Part shown: one piece after another, positions 9,446 to 18,023 of the stretch | How the letters are laid out: each line of letters starts with the position of its first letter | How positions within the stretch are numbered: the stretch's first letter is position 1 | Origin: JBGQOJ01 sp052119585 | GTDB taxonomy: Bacteria; Pseudomonadota; Alphaproteobacteria; Rhodobacterales; Rhodobacteraceae | Length of the DNA stretch: 64,000 bases | Direction of reading: 5' to 3' | Assembly (NCBI RefSeq): GCF_052119585.1 | Contig: NZ_JBGQOJ010000006.1 | Coordinates: forward strand, 105,189-169,188 | The notes under the pieces: generated by a model | Told to the model about the DNA's origin: nothing | The model's database searches: none | The model's input: only the letters and a program-made list of their open reading frames with translations | Made by a program: the position numbers and the translations under genes

Positions 9446-12400
9446 ATGACGCTTCCTGTAATCGCTTCGCTCTGGATTGGTGGAAGCCTCAGCTATCTCG
9501 AGCAGCTTTGCCTTAAATCCTTCAAGGACCATGGCCACCGGACCATTCTGTATAGCTATGGGCATGTGGAAAATGTGCCCGATGGCATCGAGGTGCTTGA
9601 CGCAAATACGATTTTTCCCAGCACCAGCTATATCACGCACAAGAAGTCGGGCAGCCCCGCAGTGCATGCGGACGCCTTTCGCTATCGCATGATCGAAATG
9701 CAGAATGTGATCTGGGTCGATGCGGATGTCTTGTGCATGCAGCCTTGGGATTTCAAGGACCAGTTCGTGTTCGGCTGGGAAAAGACCGGAAAGCTGGTGT
9801 GCAACGCCGTTCTGGGCTTGCCGCGCTTTTCGCGCACGCTGAAGCAGTTGAACGAATTCTGCAATTCCGAATACCCGATCCCGCCCTGGGCCAATCCAGA
9901 AGAGCGCGCGCGCCTGGACGCGGCAAAAGCCGCAGGCGAGCCGATCCATGTGTCAGAGCTGGAGTGGGGCGTTTGGGGCCCGGCGGCCCTGACCCATTTC
10001 CTGTTCGAAACCGGAGAGATGGATAAGGTCATGCCGCAAGAGGCGTTCTTTCCTGTCTCGTTCAAGGATCGGCGCGATCTGTTGGATCCGGGCATTGATA
10101 TTGACGCGCAACTGGGGGCGGGCTGTTACGGTGTTCACCTGTGGAACCGCCGCATTCGCCGCCGGATCATCACCCATGAAAACGGCATTCCAAATCCGGG
10201 CAGCTTTCTGGGCAAGGCAATCACCCGCCACGGCATCGACCCGACAAAGGCGATGATCCCCGACGTGCCGCCCCCCCATGTGGTCGCCGAGGCAGAGGCG
10301 AAAGCGGCAGAGAAAGCGACCGGGACGGCAGGACAGGCAGTGCCAGAACCACAGGCGCCGCAAGACACCTCTTCGCGGCCCGACACGCGTATTGTGAACC
10401 CGAACGTGTCGCCGGACATGCCGCAGGCGATGGCGGATATGCCGATGATGACCCTGCAACAATCCCCCGAATACCAGCGTATGATTGACGATCTGGAAAG
10501 CCGGACAGGGGCCATGACGGGCTATATGGCGCCACCGAAGGCCCCGATCAGCAACGAAAAGATCCTTGTCGTCACGGGGATGAAAAACGAGGCGCCGTTC
10601 ATTCTGGAATGGGTCGCCTATAACCGTTCGATCGGGGTGACGGATTTTCTGGTCTACACCAATGATTGTTCCGACAATACCAACGCGATCCTCGACCGGT
10701 TGCAGACGCTGGGCTATCTGACGCGTCTGGACAACCCCTGGACAAAGGAGTCACCCAGGAAGCCGCAGCATGTGGCGCTTGCCGATGCGATGCACCAGCC
10801 GAATTATGCGCAGGCGGATTGGGTGCTGACCATTGATGTGGACGAGTTCGTGAACATCCATGTGGGCGACGGCACCTTTGCCGATCTGTTTCGCGCCAGC
10901 AACTTTCCCAATGTCATTTCCTTCACCTGGAAATTCTTCGGGAACGGCGGCATCAACGACTATGCCGACCGCCCCGTGATGGAGCAGTTCACCCGCTGCG
11001 CCCCCGAATTCATCCCAAAACCGCGCCTTGGCTGGGGGTTCAAGTCGATGTTCCACAAATCGGCGCCCTACACCAAGATCGGCGTTCACCGCCCCCTGAA
11101 GATCGAAGAGGATGATGTCGATCAGGTGCGCTGGGTCAACGGGTCGGGGCGGGCGATGCCCGATATGCTGCTGACCAACAACGGCTGGCGTTCGACCAAG
11201 CGGTCGCTGGGATACCGGCTGGCGACGTTGAACCACTATGTCTTGCGGTCCGCGCAAAGCTTTCTGGTGAAACGGGATCGCGGCAGGATCAACCACACCG
11301 ATCAGGATCAGGGCATTGATTACTGGATCCGCCGCAACTACGGCACCGAGGTCGACGACCGCATCCACGCGCGCCTTCCCGCGATGAAAAAAGAGCTGGA
11401 TGTGATGCTGGCCGACGCCCCCCTGGCGGCGATGCACGAAGAGGCCGTGCAATGGCACCGCGGGCGGATCGAAAGCCTGCTGGCCAGCCCGGATTACAAG
11501 ACCTTGTATGACGGGCTGACACTTGCCGGTCACCCCGATGCCCTTTTCGTCTCGAAAGAGGAAGAAGACGGGGAGGACGAGGGTGGCGAGGATAACGCGG
11601 AGGTGAAAGCACCCGCTGAGGTGCCCGCTAAAGTGCCTGTTAAACCAACGCTCAAAGCGACCGAAAAAACGGTGGCAAAGGCTGTCGCTGCGGGTCCGCG
11701 TTTCGACGCAAAGATGCCGCCCGCGCCCGCCTCTGCCTCGGATACCCCGCTTTACCCGCGCTTTGACGAGATCCGCGGTTTCGTCAAAGGGGCTGGCGGG
11801 TTCGTCTGGGAGGGCGGCGATAACGCGCTGATGTTCGCGCCCAAATCGCGCCGCCTTGTGGTGACATTCGACAACCTCAGCGTCGTGAAAACCGATGAAC
11901 AGCGCTGGCCCTGGGGCTTTGACGTGCTGTCGGAAAAGATGGGATGCTCGGTTCTGGGCGTGATGGCTGTTCAGCGGAACTGGTTCCGGAACGAGTTTGT
12001 CCATGACGCCTTCGAGACCCTGCGCGACAGCGGGTTCTTCGAGCAGTTCGACGAGGTTCTGTTCTACGGCGCGTCAATGGGCGGGTTCGGTGCCTTGGTC
12101 TATTCCGCCTGCGCCCCGAACGCCAACGTGCTGGCGGTTGCGCCGCAATCAACGCTGGACCGCAAGATCCTGCCCGATGACGACCGCTGGGGCTGGACCA
12201 GGAAACTGGACTGGAACGGGCGGTTCAACGATGCGGCCAAAATGCACGCACACAAGGGCAACGTCTTTGTCATCGCCGATCCCTATTTCCAGCCCGATTT
12301 CGATCAGGTGTCGCGGATCCCGGCGGATGGCATGACCTGGCTGCGGACGCCATTCATGGGGCACCAGCTGCCGAATGCCTTTGTGCGGATGGGCGTGATG

Positions 12401-12649
12401 AAGCAAATTCTGTTTGCGGCCGCCGACGGGACGTTGTCGAAACCGATGTTCTACGACCTGTTCCGCAAGCGCCGCGATCTGGACCGGTATCAGCACGATA
12501 TCCTGATGGAGGCCGAGAAACGCGGTAAGACCAGACTGGCCATCACGGTTTGCGAATACACGCTGCAACGACGCGAGGCGAAGAACATCCGCCGCTCTCT
12601 GGAACGCCTTCAGGACCAGTTGGCGCAGGAACGCCGGAAGGCGGGTTGA
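9446..12649 (+). CDS. three-domain glycosyltransferase-glycosyltransferase-hydrolase fusion
   Basis: 1067 aa. Residues 1-290 are a DxD glycosyltransferase (WVDADV, D92/D94). Residues 290-375 are an Ala/Pro/Glu-rich linker. Residues about 376-690 are a family-2-like glycosyltransferase (MKNEAPFILEW at 379; DVDEFVNIHVGDG at 464). A second acidic, Lys/Val/Pro-rich linker follows, then an alpha/beta-hydrolase-like domain (nucleophile elbow YGASMGG with S877; ADPYFQPD and MGHQ as possible acid and base). ATG 9446 is chosen because it aligns with the start of the 522-aa paralogue; a TTG at 9416 is the only longer option. Two base pairs separate it from the next gene. Confidence 0.75.
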   Translation: MTLPVIASLWIGGSLSYLEQLCLKSFKDHGHRTILYSYGHVENVPDGIEVLDANTIFPSTSYITHKKSGSPAVHADAFRYRMIEMQNVIWVDADVLCMQPWDFKDQFVFGWEKTGKLVCNAVLGLPRFSRTLKQLNEFCNSEYPIPPWANPEERARLDAAKAAGEPIHVSELEWGVWGPAALTHFLFETGEMDKVMPQEAFFPVSFKDRRDLLDPGIDIDAQLGAGCYGVHLWNRRIRRRIITHENGIPNPGSFLGKAITRHGIDPTKAMIPDVPPPHVVAEAEAKAAEKATGTAGQAVPEPQAPQDTSSRPDTRIVNPNVSPDMPQAMADMPMMTLQQSPEYQRMIDDLESRTGAMTGYMAPPKAPISNEKILVVTGMKNEAPFILEWVAYNRSIGVTDFLVYTNDCSDNTNAILDRLQTLGYLTRLDNPWTKESPRKPQHVALADAMHQPNYAQADWVLTIDVDEFVNIHVGDGTFADLFRASNFPNVISFTWKFFGNGGINDYADRPVMEQFTRCAPEFIPKPRLGWGFKSMFHKSAPYTKIGVHRPLKIEEDDVDQVRWVNGSGRAMPDMLLTNNGWRSTKRSLGYRLATLNHYVLRSAQSFLVKRDRGRINHTDQDQGIDYWIRRNYGTEVDDRIHARLPAMKKELDVMLADAPLAAMHEEAVQWHRGRIESLLASPDYKTLYDGLTLAGHPDALFVSKEEEDGEDEGGEDNAEVKAPAEVPAKVPVKPTLKATEKTVAKAVAAGPRFDAKMPPAPASASDTPLYPRFDEIRGFVKGAGGFVWEGGDNALMFAPKSRRLVVTFDNLSVVKTDEQRWPWGFDVLSEKMGCSVLGVMAVQRNWFRNEFVHDAFETLRDSGFFEQFDEVLFYGASMGGFGALVYSACAPNANVLAVAPQSTLDRKILPDDDRWGWTRKLDWNGRFNDAAKMHAHKGNVFVIADPYFQPDFDQVSRIPADGMTWLRTPFMGHQLPNAFVRMGVMKQILFAAADGTLSKPMFYDLFRKRRDLDRYQHDILMEAEKRGKTRLAITVCEYTLQRREAKNIRRSLERLQDQLAQERRKAG

Positions 12650-12651
12650 CC

Positions 12652-13767
12652 ATGTCCGAGACATTCCTTGCCGTCACCTGCATGAAAAACGAGGGACCGT
12701 TCATTCTGGAATGGATCGCCTATCACCGCGCGATCGGGTTCACGGATTTTCTGGTGTTCACCAACGATTGCACCGACGGGACCGACACGATCCTCGAGCG
12801 GTTGCAGGGCGAGGGCGTGCTGCAAACGATGGATAACCCCTATGCCCGGATGGAGGGCAACTATAACCCGCAAAAGGGCGCGCTTCGGTATTCCGAGGAT
12901 ATGGATATCGTCAAATCCGCCGACTGGATCATGGTTATGGATGTGGACGAATTCGTGAATATCCACGTAGGCGACGGAACATTGGCCGATCTGCTGGGCG
13001 CGGTCGGGGAGATCGACTGCATCTCGATGATGTGGCGGTTGTTCGGCAATTCCGATGTGCTGCACTACGAGGACCGTTTCGTCACCGAGCAGTTCGACCT
13101 GTGCGCCCCGCACTATTGCCCCAGCCCGATACAGGCCTGGGCGGTCAAAACCATGTTCCGCACGCGCGGCAAACATGCGGCCGGAAAATACAAGCGGATC
13201 GGGGTTCACCGCCCCTTGTCCCCGATCAAGGAAACGCTGGCCTCTGTGCGTTGGGTCAACGGCTCTGGCGAACCTGTGCTGGACAAGTTTCTTGACTCCG
13301 GCTGGCGCTTTGGCACGCATTCCTGCGGCTATGACCTTGTGACGCTGAACCACTACGCTGTGCGCTCTGCCGAAAGCTTTGTGGTCAAGCGCGACCGGGG
13401 GCGCGTGAACCATGTGGACCGCGATCAGGGGCTTGCCTATTGGCTGCGGATGAATTTCAACATGGAACGCGACACCTCTATCCGCCGCCATCTGCCCCGC
13501 GCCAAGAAAGAATTCGACCGCCTTCTGGCATTGCCCGGCGTGAAAGAATTGCACATGGCGGCGGTTCAATCGCATCGGGACAAGATCGCGGAGCTGATGT
13601 CGGTCCAGGAGACGGCGGAGTTCTACACTGAAATCACATCGACAGAGATGCGGCTTTTGTCACGCCACCTGAACCTGATCGGGCGCGATATCTTTGACGA
13701 GGGGCCGGCCAAGATTGATCGCAGGATCATCGAGCGTATCTCGACCGTTCCCGATTTGCTGGCATAG
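12652..13767 (+). CDS. glycosyltransferase family 2-like protein
   Basis: 371 aa, a stand-alone version of the central module of the preceding protein. It has CMKNEGPFILEWIAYHR near the start, the catalytic-type MDVDEFVNIHVGDG (D97, D99) and the conserved LNHYAVRSAESFVVKRDRG block. This matches the Glyco_tranf_2_4 type of family 2 glycosyltransferases common in Rhodobacteraceae. ATG 12652 follows the previous TGA by 2 bp; the longer upstream reading overlaps the previous gene and is rejected. Acceptor and sugar cannot be read from the sequence. Confidence 0.82.
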   Translation: MSETFLAVTCMKNEGPFILEWIAYHRAIGFTDFLVFTNDCTDGTDTILERLQGEGVLQTMDNPYARMEGNYNPQKGALRYSEDMDIVKSADWIMVMDVDEFVNIHVGDGTLADLLGAVGEIDCISMMWRLFGNSDVLHYEDRFVTEQFDLCAPHYCPSPIQAWAVKTMFRTRGKHAAGKYKRIGVHRPLSPIKETLASVRWVNGSGEPVLDKFLDSGWRFGTHSCGYDLVTLNHYAVRSAESFVVKRDRGRVNHVDRDQGLAYWLRMNFNMERDTSIRRHLPRAKKEFDRLLALPGVKELHMAAVQSHRDKIAELMSVQETAEFYTEITSTEMRLLSRHLNLIGRDIFDEGPAKIDRRIIERISTVPDLLA

Positions 13768-13776
13768 GCGGTTCCG

Positions 13777-14718
13777 ATGGTCGATGAGGTCTGGCTGCAT
13801 ATCGGGACGCCGAAATCGGGGTCTTCGTCGTTGCAAAAGTTCCTGATGGCCGCTGGCGGGCCGGGCACGGGCGCAGGGTTTAGCTATATCACCCCCAATG
13901 GCCGCGACACCGCCAATGAATTTGCCATCGCGTTCAACCGCGACCGGACCACGGATCTGGCGCGTATCGCCGCCGGATTGAACGCCCGCATCGCGCAGGA
14001 CGCGGCGCGGGTCGGCGTGATCTCCAGCGAGATGTTTTACGGCTTTGCGCCTGATGTCCTGTTTCGCCACATGCCGAACTTGCGCAATCGCCCCCTGCAT
14101 GTGGTCGTGTATATGCGCAGGCAGGACGCCTATATCGAGGCCGCCTTTATCCAGAAATCCAAGAACGGGCGGTTTTACGGCACCCTTCAGGAGTATATCG
14201 AGAAATTCGACGGAAGCGGCGCTGACTACGCGGCGATGCTGGCCCCGTGGGAAGGGGTCGCGGACGGGGTAACATTGCACCCGCGCGTCTATGACAAGAC
14301 GATGATGGACGCGGGCGGGATCGTCGCGGATTTTTGCGGGTTGGTCGGCCTGCCTTTGTCCGGAACAACAGAGGCGGATATCAACGTATCGCCCGGCCTG
14401 AACCGTGTGCAGATGTTCCAGATGATCGCCAGACACAAGTTGGCCGATCCGCGCAAATTCCAACGCCATTTCGCGCAGCACTATCCGCAGCGCCGCGAAG
14501 ACAAACAACCGATTATGACCGACGAAGAACGGCGGGTCTTTCTTGACCGTTTTACGGCGGGGAACGAGATGCTGCGCGCCCGGTATTTCCCGGACCGCGA
14601 CTGTTTGTTCGAGATGCCGACAGGCGGGACACCGTCGTCCGGGGCCGATGCGTTTTCGCCCGCCCAGCTGCGCGAGTTGGAGCAGATATTCGCGGCGCTT
14701 GCCGCGCTTCGGCAATGA
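13777..14718 (+). CDS. sulfotransferase-like protein
   Basis: 313 aa. The N-terminus WLHIGTPKSGSSSLQ (residues 6-20) has the form of the 5'-phosphosulfate-binding loop of PAPS-dependent sulfotransferases. A later SSEMFYG plus VVVYMRRQDAYIEA segment resembles the 3'-phosphate-binding region, where R and S residues hold PAPS. It lies 9 bp after one glycosyltransferase gene and overlaps the next by 4 bp (ATGA). In context it probably sulfates the glycan made by its neighbours; the PAPS supply would come from sulfate assimilation. The family assignment is motif-based. Confidence 0.65.
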   Translation: MVDEVWLHIGTPKSGSSSLQKFLMAAGGPGTGAGFSYITPNGRDTANEFAIAFNRDRTTDLARIAAGLNARIAQDAARVGVISSEMFYGFAPDVLFRHMPNLRNRPLHVVVYMRRQDAYIEAAFIQKSKNGRFYGTLQEYIEKFDGSGADYAAMLAPWEGVADGVTLHPRVYDKTMMDAGGIVADFCGLVGLPLSGTTEADINVSPGLNRVQMFQMIARHKLADPRKFQRHFAQHYPQRREDKQPIMTDEERRVFLDRFTAGNEMLRARYFPDRDCLFEMPTGGTPSSGADAFSPAQLRELEQIFAALAALRQ

Positions 14719-16922
14719 CCGGTCCGCCAAAACCCGAACCGCCAAAGTCCGCGCACAGCCCCCGAATTCTGCGCGACAGTCTGACACCCGTTGCAATAGG
14801 CGACTTTGTTTGCCTTGACGCGCAGATCGCCGCCGCAGATCACGGCTTTGATCTGACCTGTTTTTTCGCCGCCGCACCGGATCGCGCGGGCGAGGGGCAA
14901 GACCGCGATTTCGCCGGACTTGTGGGGATACAGAGGCTGGGCGACAGCGCGGACAGACCCTTTGTCAGCACCGCCAATCTTGCCGCACGGGTAGAAAATG
15001 TAACCTTGTCGCTGGCAGGGCACAGCGCGTCCTGCCCGGCTTTTGCGGGCGGTGCAGGGCCGCTCGACGGGGCCGATGTGATTCTTGGGCACCGCCACCA
15101 TGAAGGCGCGGCTGCCGTGCAGGACTGGCTGATGTTTCACGCGGCAGTGCACGGGTGTAGCGCCGCGATTGTCCTGAACACCGGCGATAGCCTTGACGAG
15201 GCCGATCTGGCGCGTGTCACGGGGATGTCGCATGTCCTGCTGCTGGATTGTGCCGGATTTGGCCCAAAGGCCCCCGAGGTTCTGTATCGGCTGGCTTTGT
15301 CCCGTTACCTGCGGCAGGCGGCAGGGGTGGCTGTTGTCGATGTTTGCGATCTGATCCAGCCGCTGGCGGATGGCCGGACCTGTTTCGCCGTGGCGCGGGA
15401 CCAGCCGGATGGCAGGCTTCCGTTGCAGGGACGGGCCATCTATCCCTGGCGCATCCGCAAAGGGGCAAGCCCGGCGTTCGGAGATCATATTTGCACGCCT
15501 TTGGGTTCTGAATTTAATCAATTCAGGGTTTGTTTTTCACAAAAATTGATAGCTGAAAGTCAAATATGGACAATAGACCTTGCGCCAGACCTTGCACCGA
15601 CCTCTGGCCGCGACAGCGACAGGGGCGGTGCATTTGACCGGCATATGTGCCTGTCCCAACCCGACAAGACACCGCAACAACTGATCGACAAGAAAACCTT
15701 GTTCGAGGATGCAGGTCTGGTCGCCCGCGCGTCGGGGTTTTTCGACTTCAAACCCGTGCGTGCGCCCGTTGTCGATGCGGCCCCGTCGGCAATGACCGGG
15801 TCCCGATCTGCGACGGGCCGCACCGCGATTGTCACCTGTATGCGGAACGAAGGACCGTTCATTCTGGAATGGCTGGCCTATCACCGGATGATCGGTGTGG
15901 ATGACATCCTTGTCTATACCAACGACTGCACCGACGGCACGGACCGGTTGCTGGATCTGCTGGCGGATCGCGGGCTTGTGGTGCGGCGGGACAACCCGTT
16001 TCAGGACATGGGCCTTGCGCCGCAACATGCCGCGCTGACCGTCGCCAGCGATGAACCCGTGATCCGGGACGCCGATTATGTGATCGGGATGGATGTGGAT
16101 GAATTCATCAATATCCACGTCGGGCAGGGGCACCTGCGGGATCTGTACGGGGCGGTGCCCGATGCCAATATGATTTCAATGACATGGCGGTTGTTCGGCA
16201 ACAGCGACGAGGCCGGTTTCAGGGATGCGCCCGTCATATCGCGTTTCACGCGCTGTGCGCCGCACTACATCCGCCGCCCGCATCAGGCCTGGGGTTTCAA
16301 GACGGTGATGCGGAATGTGGGGCTGTTCAAGTCCCTTGGTGTGCACCGGCCGCGCGGGCTGGTGCGGGCAAAGGCCATGCAGGTGAACTGGGTGAACGGC
16401 TCTGGCGAACCGATGCCGCAGGCGTTTTTGAAAACGGGGTGGCGGTCCGGCAAGGGCAGCTATGGCTATGATCTGGTGACGCTGAACCACTATGCGGTGC
16501 GCGATGCGGAAAGCTTTCTGGTCAAGCGGGACAGGGGCCGCGTGAACCATACCGGGCGGGATCAGGGGCAGGCCTATTGGTTCCGGATGAACAACAACGC
16601 CCGGAATGACATCTCGATCCAGCGCCATCTGCCCGGACTGCAAACGGCCCTTGCGGCCCTGCTGGACGATCCCGAAATCAGGGCGGCCCATCTGGCCTGT
16701 GTCGACGCACATGTCGCACGGATCAGGGCGCTGCGTGCAGAGCCGGTGTTTGACGACCTGTATCAGGCGCTGGTGTCCGCGCGGTTCATGGCCCTGTCGC
16801 GGATGCACCATCACTTTGGGATGAACGTGTTCCTGACTGGCCCGCAGGTTATTCCCGACACCGTGTTCGATCCGGCCCTGCCCGAGGGGTTTTTCTTTAA
16901 CTGCGCGCGGCCGGATGGCTAG
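14715..16922 (+). CDS. glycosyltransferase family 2-like protein with unknown N-terminal domain
   Basis: 735 aa. Residues about 375-700 are the recurrent family-2-like module (CMRNEGPFILEWLAYHR; MDVDEFINIHVGQG with D460/D462; LNHYAVRDAESFLVKRDRG). Residues 1-350 are an extra domain that I cannot assign: it has a Rossmann-like run (AAIVLNTGDSLDEADLARV, then MSHVLLLDCAGFG) and an HRHHEG cluster. The start overlaps the sulfotransferase stop. The stop TAG at 16920-16922 sits in a CTAG palindrome shared with the convergent gene's stop. Confidence 0.75.
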   Translation: MTGPPKPEPPKSAHSPRILRDSLTPVAIGDFVCLDAQIAAADHGFDLTCFFAAAPDRAGEGQDRDFAGLVGIQRLGDSADRPFVSTANLAARVENVTLSLAGHSASCPAFAGGAGPLDGADVILGHRHHEGAAAVQDWLMFHAAVHGCSAAIVLNTGDSLDEADLARVTGMSHVLLLDCAGFGPKAPEVLYRLALSRYLRQAAGVAVVDVCDLIQPLADGRTCFAVARDQPDGRLPLQGRAIYPWRIRKGASPAFGDHICTPLGSEFNQFRVCFSQKLIAESQIWTIDLAPDLAPTSGRDSDRGGAFDRHMCLSQPDKTPQQLIDKKTLFEDAGLVARASGFFDFKPVRAPVVDAAPSAMTGSRSATGRTAIVTCMRNEGPFILEWLAYHRMIGVDDILVYTNDCTDGTDRLLDLLADRGLVVRRDNPFQDMGLAPQHAALTVASDEPVIRDADYVIGMDVDEFINIHVGQGHLRDLYGAVPDANMISMTWRLFGNSDEAGFRDAPVISRFTRCAPHYIRRPHQAWGFKTVMRNVGLFKSLGVHRPRGLVRAKAMQVNWVNGSGEPMPQAFLKTGWRSGKGSYGYDLVTLNHYAVRDAESFLVKRDRGRVNHTGRDQGQAYWFRMNNNARNDISIQRHLPGLQTALAALLDDPEIRAAHLACVDAHVARIRALRAEPVFDDLYQALVSARFMALSRMHHHFGMNVFLTGPQVIPDTVFDPALPEGFFFNCARPDG

Positions 16923-17968
16923 GCCGAAGTGTCGCGGGCCATCTGCAGGCGCCGCATGTGCAGGCGCGCCTGTTCTTCGGATGGTGGGGTGCTGTCCCCA
17001 AGCAACGACAGCCGCCAGCGCAGTTTTATGACGTCGGTCTGTTCCAGTAGGCGTTCAAGAGCCTGCCGGTGGAAGGCCAGGCAGTCCGCATGTCGCGCGG
17101 CTGTGTCGGTATCCGCCAACAGCTGTGCCATTTTCGCGGTCGTTGCGGGCAGCATGTCCCTGATCCGGTCGTCACTGACCGAGTTGAAGTTGCGTTCCGC
17201 CCAGTAATCCAGATCGATCCTGCGGGTCATGTGGTTGGGTAGGCCGCGTGCGCGTTTCAGGATGAATTCGTCGGCAGAGCGGACGGAATAGTGATTGAGG
17301 CAGGCCAGCGTCGGTCCGCAGTTCTGTCCGTAAAGGCTGATGGTGGCATCGCTTTGCGCAAAGCTGTCAGAAAGCCTGCGCCCCGAAGGACCAAGCCAAC
17401 GCGCCGGGGCCTTTGCCTTTCCGCGTGGGCGGTGCACCCCCAGTTGGCGGAAGGCCTTGGGCCGGATCAGGGATTTGAACAGATGGGCCATCCAGAAATG
17501 GATGTCCTCGGGCGCGGCGCGGGTGAACCGTGCGGGGGTCATGCCCGGCGTGATTTCCATCTGCCTTGCGGACCCGAAGAACCGCCAGGGCAGAGCGATT
17601 GCGTCAGTCTGGCCACCGATCTCCTGCATCGCGGCTATCATGTCCTGCACAGAGGCAAGCGGCGGCGCGAGGGTCAGGAACTCGTCGCAATCAAAGAACA
17701 TGACCCAGTCCGCAGCCGTCACCAAAGGATGGTCATTCGCGATCTGAAGCGCCTGCCATTGCACCGACTTCTTGCCCGATGGTCTGAAAGGCAGATGCGT
17801 CACCGACGGCGTGCGGGCCAACGCATCAAGAAGGGCATCGCTGCCATCCTCGCAGTCATGGGTCAGCACCAGCATGTGGTCGAACCCTGCGGCCAAATGA
17901 TGCGCGATCCATTCGACGCAATACGGGCCATCATTCCGAAGGCAGGTTATTCCGACAACTCCGGCCAT
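16919..17968 (-). CDS. diverged glycosyltransferase family 2-like protein
   Basis: 349 aa, the fourth copy of the module, on the opposite strand. It keeps ITCLRNDGPYCVEWIAHH at the start, FFDCDEF in place of DVDEF (D93, D95) and LNHYSVRSADEFILKRARG. ATG 17968 is chosen for the homologous start and the GAAAGAGG just upstream; a longer reading adds 31 unmatched residues. It lies 55 bp downstream of gcdH on the same strand, so it may be read from that gene. Confidence 0.78.
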   Translation of the reverse strand: MAGVVGITCLRNDGPYCVEWIAHHLAAGFDHMLVLTHDCEDGSDALLDALARTPSVTHLPFRPSGKKSVQWQALQIANDHPLVTAADWVMFFDCDEFLTLAPPLASVQDMIAAMQEIGGQTDAIALPWRFFGSARQMEITPGMTPARFTRAAPEDIHFWMAHLFKSLIRPKAFRQLGVHRPRGKAKAPARWLGPSGRRLSDSFAQSDATISLYGQNCGPTLACLNHYSVRSADEFILKRARGLPNHMTRRIDLDYWAERNFNSVSDDRIRDMLPATTAKMAQLLADTDTAARHADCLAFHRQALERLLEQTDVIKLRWRLSLLGDSTPPSEEQARLHMRRLQMARDTSA

Positions 17969-18023
17969 CTTGCCTCTTTCTTTCGGCGCATGGCCAGAAT
18001 TGGGCACTGTCGTGCGGGGCTGC

